A stretch of 64,000 bases of DNA from Chryseobacterium oryctis. GTDB lineage: Bacteria; Bacteroidota; Bacteroidia; Flavobacteriales; Weeksellaceae. How positions within the stretch are numbered: position 1 is the stretch's first letter; each line of letters opens with the position of its first letter. Both the position numbers and the translations under genes were made by a program. The stretch spans positions 1-64,000 of the forward strand of contig NZ_JAPDHV010000007.1 in the NCBI RefSeq assembly GCF_025971925.1, written 5' to 3'. Positions 19,170-27,559 of this stretch are shown in pieces. The notes beneath the pieces were generated by a model. The model saw nothing but the letters and a program-made list of their open reading frames with translations, was not told where the DNA came from and did not search any database.

Positions 19170-19189
19170 ACTACTTCATTTAAAGAGTC

Positions 19190-20275
19190 TTACTCTGCTT
19201 TTAATTTCAATGATTGAAGAACTTTTTTAGGCTCCTGGAATTTTGTCTGAACTTTTTGATCATCTTTTACCTTCTGTACCCCTTCAAGAAGAATTTTATC
19301 TCCTTCAGAAATACCGGAAGCAACAACATATAAATCAGGAAGTTCATAAGCCACTTTTATATTTTTAGATTTTGCAACTCCATTTTTATCAATTACAAAA
19401 ACATATTTTTGATCCTGAATTTCATACGTCGCTTTTTGAGGAATGATTAAAGCATTTTTCAAAGGAAGCGTCATTTGTACTTTCCCCGTTTCTCCATTTC
19501 TTAATAATTTATCAGGATTCTGAAATTTTGCTCTAAAAGCAATGTTTCCCGTTTCATTATCAAATTCACCTTCAATTGTTTGAATTTCTCCTTTTTGAGG
19601 AAAAATATCTCCGTTTGCCATAATTAAAGAAACCTGATTACTTCCTCTTGAAGCTACATTTCTTTGATAGTTCAGATATTCAGGTTCTGAAACATTGAAA
19701 TAGGTATAAACATTGGTATTATCTGATAAAGAAGTCAATAAATCGCCTTCATCAACAAGACTTCCCAATTTCAAAGGAATCCTGTTAATAACTCCAGAGA
19801 ACGGAGCTTTAATATTAGTAAACGACAAATGAATCTGAGCCAATTTGGCTTCTGCATTAGCTGCATCTAATTTAGCCTTTGCCATTGCCCTTTCGTTTTT
19901 GGAAACAATATTATTATTTGCCAAAGTATTTGCATTCTTCAGTTCAATCGTGGCCTGTTCTACTTCAGCTTTTGCTTTCATTAATTCTGCCTGATATAAT
20001 TGAGGCATAATTCGAAACAATGTTTGCCCTGCATGTACATACTGCCCTTCATCTACATAAATTTTTTCCAAAAATCCTTTTTCCTGCGCACGAACTTCAA
20101 TGTTCTTTACAGATTGAATTTGAGCTACATATTCTTTATTAATCACCGTATCCATCTTTACAGGAGACGTAACAGGATACACTGCAGCTTCTTCTTTTTC
20201 TTCTTTTTTATTGTTACAACTAACAACCAATAAGAGACAGCTCAGCATCATGCTTGCGACAACTCTTTTCACCAT
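19190..20275 (-). CDS. RND efflux periplasmic adaptor lipoprotein
   Basis: An AcrA-type membrane fusion protein of about 361 residues. The frame runs back to 20365, but the Met at 20275 starts a lipoprotein signal (MVKRVVASMMLSCLLLVVSC) whose lipobox Cys should be residue 1 of the mature protein, so that start is chosen. Split lipoyl/barrel-sandwich halves (EKIYVDEGQYVHAGQTLFRI and IKAPFSGVINRIPLKLGSLV) flank a helical hairpin; beta-barrel and membrane-proximal domains follow (LIIPQKATYEIQDQKYVFV). First gene of the efflux operon, 20 bp before the permease. No TetR/MarR regulator lies beside it. Confidence 0.92.
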   Translation of the reverse strand: MVKRVVASMMLSCLLLVVSCNNKKEEKEEAAVYPVTSPVKMDTVINKEYVAQIQSVKNIEVRAQEKGFLEKIYVDEGQYVHAGQTLFRIMPQLYQAELMKAKAEVEQATIELKNANTLANNNIVSKNERAMAKAKLDAANAEAKLAQIHLSFTNIKAPFSGVINRIPLKLGSLVDEGDLLTSLSDNTNVYTYFNVSEPEYLNYQRNVASRGSNQVSLIMANGDIFPQKGEIQTIEGEFDNETGNIAFRAKFQNPDKLLRNGETGKVQMTLPLKNALIIPQKATYEIQDQKYVFVIDKNGVAKSKNIKVAYELPDLYVVASGISEGDKILLEGVQKVKDDQKVQTKFQEPKKVLQSLKLKAE

Positions 20276-20425
20276 AATTTTAGAGTTTAATATTTTTAAA
20301 TCGGTTATGAAAAATTTGAAAATGGTAATAAGTATTCTTACAATGTGATGCTTACCAACAAACACAACGCATGATATTTCCCGCCCAAATAAACGAGCAG
20401 AAAATTATTTGAAAAGAATAAAATT

Positions 20426-20818
20426 TTAAATTCTAATTGAACGAATCAGAATGAATCTTTTTACAGAAGAAAAATTAGTAATAAGCCCATCAAAGGCTGT
20501 TTTTGGCTTTTTAAAGCTTTTTAAACCAAAAATATAGACCAGACTAAAAACACTTGCAAAAACAACAATTGTCTGAAATGTATCTGAAAGTTGAAAGTCA
20601 TCTTCAGCAATTTCTAAAGAATAAGTATCTCCCGAATTATCCGGAGTTTGCTGAATTGAAAGTTTTTCGTAAGTCTGATTTAAACGATTTACCCTTTTGG
20701 GCATGTTTTGAGAAGAATGAGCAGTATAATTATTTTGTAAAGTTTTTACATTAATCCTGCTTTCTACTACAAATAGCAGAAAAAGGCACGTAAAAAAATA
20801 TACTATATAATTTCTCAT
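20426..20818 (-). CDS. Small two-span membrane protein
   Basis: About 130 residues from the Met at 20818 (the frame extends to 20839). Hydrophobic segments at about residues 4-20 and 80-98 flank a polar Q/N-rich loop; the C-terminus is basic. I do not recognise a family. It lies 150 bp upstream of the efflux operon on the same strand and could share transcription or simply be a neighbour. Expression is uncertain, but the frame is open and starts and ends in sensible places. Confidence 0.45.
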   Translation of the reverse strand: MRNYIVYFFTCLFLLFVVESRINVKTLQNNYTAHSSQNMPKRVNRLNQTYEKLSIQQTPDNSGDTYSLEIAEDDFQLSDTFQTIVVFASVFSLVYIFGLKSFKKPKTAFDGLITNFSSVKRFILIRSIRI

Positions 20819-21097
20819 TTTGAAGGCACAAATGTACATTTAGATTTATATACTATCATAGTTGATTAACAAAATTTAACTCTCCTTTAATTTAGCTGAA
20901 AAAACACAATCACTCTTAACTTAAAGTTTAAAAATTAAATATTAAACAGTAAAAAAGTTCACCATTGCTCCTGATTTTAACCAGAGATGACCATATACGG
21001 TACAAAATTTGTTATTTTATGAAAAATTAACATATATGATTAAAAAAAATTGTAATTTTATTAGACCAAAACAAACCACAAATCATTACATATTATC

Positions 21098-21493
21098 ATG
21101 AAAAAATTATTATTACTGGCAACCATGGGAGTTTTTACTCTTTCAACGATATCCTGTAGGCACTCAAAAGAGTCTGAAATGAATGTCATTAAAGACGATG
21201 CTCCTTCTGTAAACAATGATGACATCTCAAAAAATGTTTTTACTGATGAGAATGGAGAACAAATGGAGGTAGTAGTAAACAACACAAAAAATATAGTTAC
21301 AATTCGATTAGAAGGCAAAACTTATGAATTGAAAAAAAATAACCAATTACCAGAATTTACGGCTACTAATGCAGAATATCAATATTCAAACATAAGAGGA
21401 AAAGTTACATTGCTAAAAAAAGATTATAACATGGTATTATTCCAAACTAAAAAAGTATCTAAATCTATTGGCAATAACATGGCTTCATATTAA
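21098..21493 (+). CDS. MliC-like lipoprotein (lysozyme-inhibitor fold)
   Basis: A 131-residue lipoprotein: signal peptide with lipobox ending STISC (Cys20), an acidic linker, then about 70 residues of beta structure with the pattern NGEQMEVVVNN, VTIRLEGKTYELKK and GKVTLLKKDYNMVLFQ. The order (small-residue strand, VTLxLxGKxYxLK, later short strands) resembles the MliC/PliC periplasmic lysozyme inhibitor domain, usually located just after an acidic or Ser/Thr linker. The canonical disulphide cysteines of MliC are absent, so inhibitor activity is uncertain. Monocistronic, with its own strong terminator. Confidence 0.6.
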   Translation: MKKLLLLATMGVFTLSTISCRHSKESEMNVIKDDAPSVNNDDISKNVFTDENGEQMEVVVNNTKNIVTIRLEGKTYELKKNNQLPEFTATNAEYQYSNIRGKVTLLKKDYNMVLFQTKKVSKSIGNNMASY

Positions 21494-21554
21494 CTAAAAA
21501 ATGATCTTGACTAAAATTTTTTACTACATATTTTAAAAACACATCAATATAAAG

Positions 21555-21590
21555 AGCGCTTTTACAGTTTGTAAAAGCGCTTAATTTTTT
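21555..21590. terminator. Strong intrinsic terminator
   Basis: An 11-bp perfect stem (AGCGCTTTTAC / GTAAAAGCGCT) with a 5-nt loop, followed by TAATTTTTT. It ends the MliC-like gene on the plus strand. It also lies directly at the stop of the convergent FAD oxidoreductase gene, which it could end as well. Confidence 0.85.
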
Positions 21591-22623
21591 AGTTGAACCT
21601 TTCCAATGAAACTTCTTCATGTATAGGAGTGTTGTTTTCAATAAAATCATATAAATTTTTGGAGAAATAACAACCGTTTAAAATTCCTCTTGCACCAAGG
21701 CCATTAAAAACATATAAATTCTTATATTCATGATGCCTTCCTATAATAGGTCTTCGGTCTTTTACAGTTGGTCTAAAGCCAAAATTCACTTCTCTTACTT
21801 CAAAATCATAAGGATAAAATTCAGATAACCCTTTCACCAACTGCTCTACCGCAGAATCGTCTATGTGATTATATAATTGATCTCTGTCATAAGTTCCCCC
21901 ATAAAAGTACAGATCATCATTTGTAGGAAAAAGGAAATGTTTTTTCTTAATTGTAATATTTTCAGGCATTGAAGTCGATAACTTTACTTTAATGTGGTGT
22001 CCTTTATTTGGATTTACAGGAATTCCAGAAAAGAAAGGATTATCTTTCACCCCAATTCCTTCACAAAAAATAATATTCTTAAAATTAATATCCTTATAAA
22101 CAGATTCTTTAGTATTAAGACAAGAATAATCAAATTTTTCTTTAATTAATTTTTCATTATTTTCCAAAAAACTGAATAAACCCTCGAAAAATCCATTAAC
22201 ATCAAGTCTGGCAGACTGATTAACCTTTCCTGTATTAAAATTGTTTTTTACAACGTCTAAATGAGTGAAATTTTCATTCAAAAAATCTTTGAGTTCATCA
22301 TTATCTGATTTTTTGAGCCAAAGCTTCTGTTCATTTTCATCATGAAAAATTCTATGAATAGGAAATTCAAGTAAATATTTTTTTCCTGTATAATCTTCAA
22401 TTTCTTTCAATGATTCTTTCAAGAAATCTATTTGCTCCTGAGCTTTCCAAAACGTAGTAAACTTTTTGAGAACTACAGGATTTACAATTCCTGCTGACAC
22501 TTGGGATGCACTTCTCCTTCCTTCAGAAAAAATTACAAAAGATTTATTATTTGTTATCAATTGATGCGCAAAGAAAAGTCCCGCATATCCATCCCCTACT
22601 ATTATATAATCTACATTTTTCAT
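21589..22623 (-). CDS. FAD-dependent oxidoreductase (DAO family)
   Basis: About 344 residues from the Met at 22623; the open frame reaches 22698, but the family starts directly before the Rossmann motif, here MKNVDYIIVGDGYAGLFFAH (GxGxxG as GDGYAG). The DAO C-terminal signature is present: NFGFRPTVKDRRPIIGRH near 285 and NLYVFNGLGARGILNG near 308. It probably oxidises an amino acid or related amine; the substrate is unknown. A terminator separates it from gldN just upstream, although such genes often accompany gld operons in flavobacteria. An export signal is not visible, so it is cytoplasmic. Confidence 0.85.
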   Translation of the reverse strand: MKNVDYIIVGDGYAGLFFAHQLITNNKSFVIFSEGRRSASQVSAGIVNPVVLKKFTTFWKAQEQIDFLKESLKEIEDYTGKKYLLEFPIHRIFHDENEQKLWLKKSDNDELKDFLNENFTHLDVVKNNFNTGKVNQSARLDVNGFFEGLFSFLENNEKLIKEKFDYSCLNTKESVYKDINFKNIIFCEGIGVKDNPFFSGIPVNPNKGHHIKVKLSTSMPENITIKKKHFLFPTNDDLYFYGGTYDRDQLYNHIDDSAVEQLVKGLSEFYPYDFEVREVNFGFRPTVKDRRPIIGRHHEYKNLYVFNGLGARGILNGCYFSKNLYDFIENNTPIHEEVSLERFN

Positions 22624-22628
22624 AATAA

Positions 22629-22660
22629 AAAAAACCTGAGTAAAATTACTCAGGTTTTTT
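22629..22660. terminator. Terminator after gldN
   Basis: A 14-bp perfect inverted repeat (AAAAAACCTGAGTA / TACTCAGGTTTTTT) with a 4-nt loop. It gives a U-run on either strand. It lies 19 bp after the gldN stop and 6 bp before the FAD oxidoreductase start, so it should end the gldKLMN transcript. Confidence 0.85.
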
Positions 22661-22678
22661 ATAAATATCAAGTGAAAT

Positions 22679-23617
22679 TTAGTAATTCCACATATCATTT
22701 TCCATTTGAAGAATTTGCTCCTTAATTTTCTCGCTTTCTTCTAATTGCTCTTCAGCATTTCTAGGAATATAATCTTTAATAGTTCCATCTCCAAGTCCTG
22801 TTGAAGACTTGTAAATAACAGAAGAGAATCTTCTTGCATTGATTAAGTCATCAAAAGACAGATCAGCAGATGAATTCTTTTTGTTATAAACATAGTTATT
22901 TGCTAAGATATCTCTTGCACTTGGATAGTAAATCCAGAATAAATCGATAAGTTCATCTGATCCGGCTAAAGGTTGACCGTCTGGTCCTGTTCTACCTTGT
23001 ACAGCAGGATCTGGTCCCATAGCAGCAATACCAAGAGGTCTGTACTTCATTTGTCCATCTCTTTTATCAATGAACCACATTCCCATTATTTTAAGAACTT
23101 TAACCTTCTCAGTAGTAGTTTTAAAAATATCTGTATATTCTTTTTTCTCTTGCTCTGTTAATTGTCTACCAGAATTAAGAATATCAATAGCCGCATCAGA
23201 AACTCTTACACTCTCTAGTCTCTTTTGAATTCCTTCAGGTGATAATTTAGTAACAAAGTTTTCATCATCATAAACTTCCTGAATCTGACCAGAAATAGCA
23301 GCATCTAAAAGTAATTGGTACAAAGATCTTGTCTGTTTAGCTAACAACCCATCCGGATTATCATAATAGAATGGTTGATTAATTTTATCATTCATATCAA
23401 TAATCTCCCAAACCATCATGCTTTTCAAGATATCTTTATCTTCAACATAACCGTATTCTAGAGGCTTTACTTTGTTATCAATAACTGTATCGCCAACTTT
23501 TTGCTTATTCTCAGCTCTCATTCTTCTGAACTCTTCCGGAGAAGATGCGTTTAGAATAGTCTGGGAAAACATTAGTCCAGAAACTAAAACTAAAAGACTA
23601 CCTATATATTTTTTCAT
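22679..23617 (-). CDS. gldN: T9SS / gliding protein GldN
   Basis: A 312-residue periplasmic protein with a Sec signal peptide (MKKYIGSLLVLVSGLMFSQ). GldN (PorN) binds GldK to form the large ring under the outer membrane of the type IX secretion system. Typical features are the segments YGYVEDKDILKSMMVWEIIDMNDKIN, WFIDKRDGQMKYRPLGIAAMGP and DLFWIYYPSARDILANNYVYN. It is the last gene of the gldKLMN operon, 22 bp after gldM. Length is normal. Confidence 0.96.
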   Translation of the reverse strand: MKKYIGSLLVLVSGLMFSQTILNASSPEEFRRMRAENKQKVGDTVIDNKVKPLEYGYVEDKDILKSMMVWEIIDMNDKINQPFYYDNPDGLLAKQTRSLYQLLLDAAISGQIQEVYDDENFVTKLSPEGIQKRLESVRVSDAAIDILNSGRQLTEQEKKEYTDIFKTTTEKVKVLKIMGMWFIDKRDGQMKYRPLGIAAMGPDPAVQGRTGPDGQPLAGSDELIDLFWIYYPSARDILANNYVYNKKNSSADLSFDDLINARRFSSVIYKSSTGLGDGTIKDYIPRNAEEQLEESEKIKEQILQMENDMWNY

Positions 23618-23639
23618 AATGTTATTTTAATCTATTAAA

Positions 23640-25229
23640 TTATTGAACATTGATTACAACAGGTGAAATATTTTTCAATGTCTGATTACCTAATCCAGTA
23701 GCAGTAGCCTTAATATCAAATACATATACTACATCTCCTGTTCTCAAATTTTTAACCAATCCTGCAGCTTCATCTAAACTACTACCTTTGATTAATAACG
23801 CTGCTCTACCAGGAATCTTAACCATGAACTGATTAACAGTAAATGATACAGGGAAATCAAAATCAGGAATAGCTGCCTGTACTGTTTGATTTGGAATCGA
23901 AGTAGCAGGAATATTTAATACTGTCTGACCTCTCATTTGCCCTTGTGGCGCTGGTACATTCTTAATTCTATATTCAAAAACCTGAGAAATTGTTTTACCA
24001 TATGGATCAGTACCTGATAATGTTAACTTAACACTATTCCCTGTACTAGGAGTAACAATCCATTTACCTGCACCTGCACTCTTAACAACTGCACCCGGAG
24101 CAGACAATGATAATTTTGAATTATCAGCACCTAAAATAGAACCAGATACAGGGTTTTCAAGTCCTCTGTACATTACATTCATTTTATCAGCAGATAATAA
24201 TAAACCTTTCTCCATTTTCACTTCTCTTGGTCCAGCGATTACATTATAAGTATGTGTCCAAGGGAAACTTTGTGGTTTACCAGAAGCATCTGTTAATGTA
24301 ATAGTACCACCTAGCTTATGTTCTCCAATACCATTACCAGAAATAGCAATCGTACCTTTCCCATTTTCAACTTTACTTACACCAGTTATAGAAATTTTGT
24401 TACTGTTAGAATAAGTTCCTAACATAACTTTAACTTCTGCTTGTTTACCAGCCTGAATATCAACTGGTCCAGAAACGATTGGCTCATAGCTTGAAAACTT
24501 AATACTAGCATCTACTTTTTCTTGTAGTAATAATGCCAATGCATCAGATTGTACGTTTCTCGCATCATTCTGAATAATGCCAAGATTTGATATTGCTGCA
24601 ATAAGAGACTGGTGAAAGAATTTATTCTGAAACCATGTCTTTCCATTTGGAGACTTTCCTTTAGGGTACTCAGCAATGATAGACTTGTTTGCTCTATCTA
24701 CTAAGTCCTGAAGTTGAGGATTTTTTCCAAAAGTGGCATTAATATAATTTCTTACATCATCCATTTTAGCTTTCAAATCCAAAGCTTCTTTAGTAGGAGA
24801 GTTTTCGTCTCCTTCTTTGAAGAAGTAGGCCATTGTAGCTTCATTATTGTTAAGTGCTGCAAAATTCTCACTTACATCAATATCTTTTCCTGCTTCGTCT
24901 TTTTCCTGAAACTCAGATTGTTTTTTAAGAGTATTTTTAATTTTTTCGGCTGAATTTACTAAAATATCAACTTTGGCCTTTAATACTTTATACTGTTCCC
25001 AAGGTGTTGCATAAGTATCTGGAACCTGTTGAGCTTTAGCCTCTAAAGTTCTTTCGAAGATTTTTTCATTTTTCTTTTCAGTTAAAAATCTTGTTTCGTT
25101 AAGAGCCGTAGTAGAGTCATAAAATGATCTGATGATTTCTGCATCAATATTTAGAGCCATCATAGCGATGAACACCAAATACATAAGATTGATCATCTTC
25201 TGACGAGGTGTCTGTTTTCCTGCTGCCAT
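23640..25229 (-). CDS. gldM: T9SS motor rotor protein GldM
   Basis: A 529-residue protein with one N-terminal transmembrane helix (about 10-30) and a long periplasmic region of successive beta-rich domains that reaches toward the GldKN ring. GldM and GldL form the proton-driven motor. The N-terminus AAGKQTPRQKMINLMYLVF is highly conserved; Arg9, known to be important in the Flavobacterium protein, is present. The C-terminal domain ends LKNISPVVINVQ. It sits between gldL (gap 52 bp) and gldN. Confidence 0.97.
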   Translation of the reverse strand: MAAGKQTPRQKMINLMYLVFIAMMALNIDAEIIRSFYDSTTALNETRFLTEKKNEKIFERTLEAKAQQVPDTYATPWEQYKVLKAKVDILVNSAEKIKNTLKKQSEFQEKDEAGKDIDVSENFAALNNNEATMAYFFKEGDENSPTKEALDLKAKMDDVRNYINATFGKNPQLQDLVDRANKSIIAEYPKGKSPNGKTWFQNKFFHQSLIAAISNLGIIQNDARNVQSDALALLLQEKVDASIKFSSYEPIVSGPVDIQAGKQAEVKVMLGTYSNSNKISITGVSKVENGKGTIAISGNGIGEHKLGGTITLTDASGKPQSFPWTHTYNVIAGPREVKMEKGLLLSADKMNVMYRGLENPVSGSILGADNSKLSLSAPGAVVKSAGAGKWIVTPSTGNSVKLTLSGTDPYGKTISQVFEYRIKNVPAPQGQMRGQTVLNIPATSIPNQTVQAAIPDFDFPVSFTVNQFMVKIPGRAALLIKGSSLDEAAGLVKNLRTGDVVYVFDIKATATGLGNQTLKNISPVVINVQ

Positions 25230-25281
25230 TTTCTTTGTTTTTTTTGATTAAGTAGTTAAATTTTAGAAATGGTTTAGGGAA

Positions 25282-25977
25282 TTAAGACTTCATTGCAGTT
25301 AACATACCGCCATAAACTCTGTTTAAGTTATTTAAGTTAGCTGTTAAACCTTGTAATTCTTGATTGAATTTTTCTGATTGTTCAGCAGATTTTTGCATGT
25401 CTGCTACATATTTGTTTGCAAATTCTGATTGTCTCTTACCACTTTCTAATTGCATAGCATATAAAGCATTCATACTCTCCATGTGTGAAGCAGCTTTATT
25501 TAATTGATCATTATACTTATGAGTAGAAGCAGAAACATCCACAGTTTGATTAATTTGATCTACTGAACTTGAAAATTTATCAATACCTGTTCTTAATCTT
25601 TCAAATAATTGCACATCTAATTTAGCATCCTCAAGCATTTTATCTAGTTTAGATGAAAGAGAATTTTCTAATTCAGCAAAAGCTGAAGCAGCATTATTTT
25701 TAGAAGATATATTAGAATGTAATGGGTTAGGATTTGCATGTTTATCTAACAATTCAGGATAAACATTTTCCCAAGCATAAGATTCCTCAGATTTTGGCGG
25801 GTCAAACGCAAAAATGATAAAGATAATAGCTTCAGTAATAAGCCCCACAGTAAGTGCTATATTACCATTGATAGGTCCCAAAGTAATGTGTGTAATTTTA
25901 AGCCAAGCTCCAAGAATTACAATTGCAGCACCGAATGAATAAAAGAAGTTCATCCACGCATCTTTAGTCTTAAACAT
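25282..25977 (-). CDS. gldL: T9SS motor stator protein GldL
   Basis: A 231-residue inner-membrane protein with two transmembrane helices (about 10-30 and 38-58) and a long cytoplasmic helical/coiled-coil tail. The intramembrane Glu49 (LITEAIIF), the residue linked to proton flow in the characterised flavobacterial GldL, is conserved at exactly that number. GldL forms a pentamer around the GldM dimer. Gene order K-L-M-N is canonical. Confidence 0.97.
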   Translation of the reverse strand: MFKTKDAWMNFFYSFGAAIVILGAWLKITHITLGPINGNIALTVGLITEAIIFIIFAFDPPKSEESYAWENVYPELLDKHANPNPLHSNISSKNNAASAFAELENSLSSKLDKMLEDAKLDVQLFERLRTGIDKFSSSVDQINQTVDVSASTHKYNDQLNKAASHMESMNALYAMQLESGKRQSEFANKYVADMQKSAEQSEKFNQELQGLTANLNNLNRVYGGMLTAMKS

Positions 25978-26035
25978 ATAAGTTAGTTTTTTTTAATGTT
26001 AATTTAAGTTAATGATTTTTTACCAAAAAATGTTT

Positions 26036-27451
26036 TTATCTGTTTACTCTTTTAGGTTTAACAGCAGCTTCAGGAATATCCTGTACCGTTCTAAATCCAA
26101 TATAGCTTCTTGCAGAATCTTTTCTTTCCCAGTCTCTTGCACCTGTCATAAGCATATATCCTACATCTTTCCAAGAACCTCCTCTAACAGATTTCTTAGT
26201 ATCTGTTTTATCTTTAGTAGAAGGATTTAGAGTAGAAGAGAATCCGTAAGAAGAATTATTATACCCTGATTCTGTCCATTCAGAAACGTTACCTGCCATG
26301 TCAAATAACCCAAATCCATTTTTCTTAAATTTCTTTACTGGAGCTGTATATGTATAAGTACCTTTTTTCTCATCCTCCATATAGTTACCTCTTTTTGGCT
26401 TGAAGTTCGCCAAGTAACAACCTCTATCATCCATTAAATAAGGACCTCCCCAAGGGTAAGTTGCATTTTGCAGACCTCCTCTAGCAGCATATTCCCATTC
26501 AACTTCAGTAGGTAGACGGAATTGTAATGGTCTTTGTTTTTTTCTTTTTAAACTTTCGTTATAATCCGATTTTAATTTAGATCTAAAGTTACAATAAGCT
26601 CTTGCCTGATCCCAAGTTACACCAACAACCGGATAATCTTTATAAGCTTTATGCCAAAAATATTGTTCAAATAATGGTTCGTTATAAGCAAAATGGAAAT
26701 CTTTCACCCAAACAGTTGTATCTGGATAGATAGCAATACTTTCACTTTTCAAATAATTTACCCCTCTCTCATTATCAGCAATTGCAGCATCCATATCTCC
26801 CCATCTGTAAGTATATTTCAATTTACTCACATCAAGAATTCTTTCATTAGCAATTCTAGAAGAAGCTGGTAAATACATAGACTCTAATACTTCAGCGTAT
26901 TCTACATCTGGATATTTGCTAGTATTCCAATGCAAAGGCACTTTCCAGTCTAGTCTTTTATTTGGATCATAACCTTCGTCTCTCCCTCCTTGTCCTTCTA
27001 AATATTCTTGATATGGTGTTAAATTATCTTCTTTTTTTGCCAGATAAGCGTAATCACCTATCCCTGTTCCTTTACCTTTTCCATCTCCACCTTCTCCGGC
27101 AGCTTCCGCAAGTAAAGTTCTAGCAATGGAATCTCTTACATAATTAATAAATACCCTGTACTCCGCATTAGTAGTTTCTGCCTCATCCATAAAGAATGAA
27201 GAAACAGTCACAGTTTTCAATGCTGCTTTCTCAGGAGTGTCTGTCATATCCTGGTCTGCTAAACCTACAATGAAAGAACCTGCAGGGATACCTACCATTC
27301 CGTATGGTCTTTCCGCAACAAATGATTTCGTTTTTTCTCTTGGTATCAATTCTCCTTTTGTTCCTGGCTTCCCTACAGAAGAGCTACCACCACCTGAACA
27401 AGATACCGATGCTACCGACGCAGATAATAATAAAAGAAATATCCTTTTCAT
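26036..27451 (-). CDS. gldK: T9SS ring lipoprotein GldK
   Basis: A 471-residue lipoprotein with signal MKRIFLLLLSASVASVSC (lipobox Cys18), a Gly/Ser linker and an FGE-sulfatase/SUMF1-like domain (about 45-465). Conserved stretches are GSFIVGLADQD, FRLPTEVEWEYAARGG and GLFDMAGNVSEWTESGYN. GldK (PorK) forms the periplasmic ring with GldN, tethered to the outer membrane by its lipid. The formylglycine-generating active cysteines are not needed in this family. First gene of gldKLMN, 108 bp downstream of glmS. Confidence 0.96.
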   Translation of the reverse strand: MKRIFLLLLSASVASVSCSGGGSSSVGKPGTKGELIPREKTKSFVAERPYGMVGIPAGSFIVGLADQDMTDTPEKAALKTVTVSSFFMDEAETTNAEYRVFINYVRDSIARTLLAEAAGEGGDGKGKGTGIGDYAYLAKKEDNLTPYQEYLEGQGGRDEGYDPNKRLDWKVPLHWNTSKYPDVEYAEVLESMYLPASSRIANERILDVSKLKYTYRWGDMDAAIADNERGVNYLKSESIAIYPDTTVWVKDFHFAYNEPLFEQYFWHKAYKDYPVVGVTWDQARAYCNFRSKLKSDYNESLKRKKQRPLQFRLPTEVEWEYAARGGLQNATYPWGGPYLMDDRGCYLANFKPKRGNYMEDEKKGTYTYTAPVKKFKKNGFGLFDMAGNVSEWTESGYNNSSYGFSSTLNPSTKDKTDTKKSVRGGSWKDVGYMLMTGARDWERKDSARSYIGFRTVQDIPEAAVKPKRVNR

Positions 27452-27559
27452 GTTAATTTTTATAATTAAGCCGTAAATATATAATTTTTTTAAGAAACTT
27501 TTAAGATTTTTTTTGAAATAACGAAAGAAATCTAATTTTATTTTATTTCAACTATTTTT

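Noticed and set aside
27452..27559. Strong promoter directly before gldK
   Set aside because: No TAnnTTTG with a matching -33 TTG could be found in this gap, so gldKLMN may be read through from glmS.
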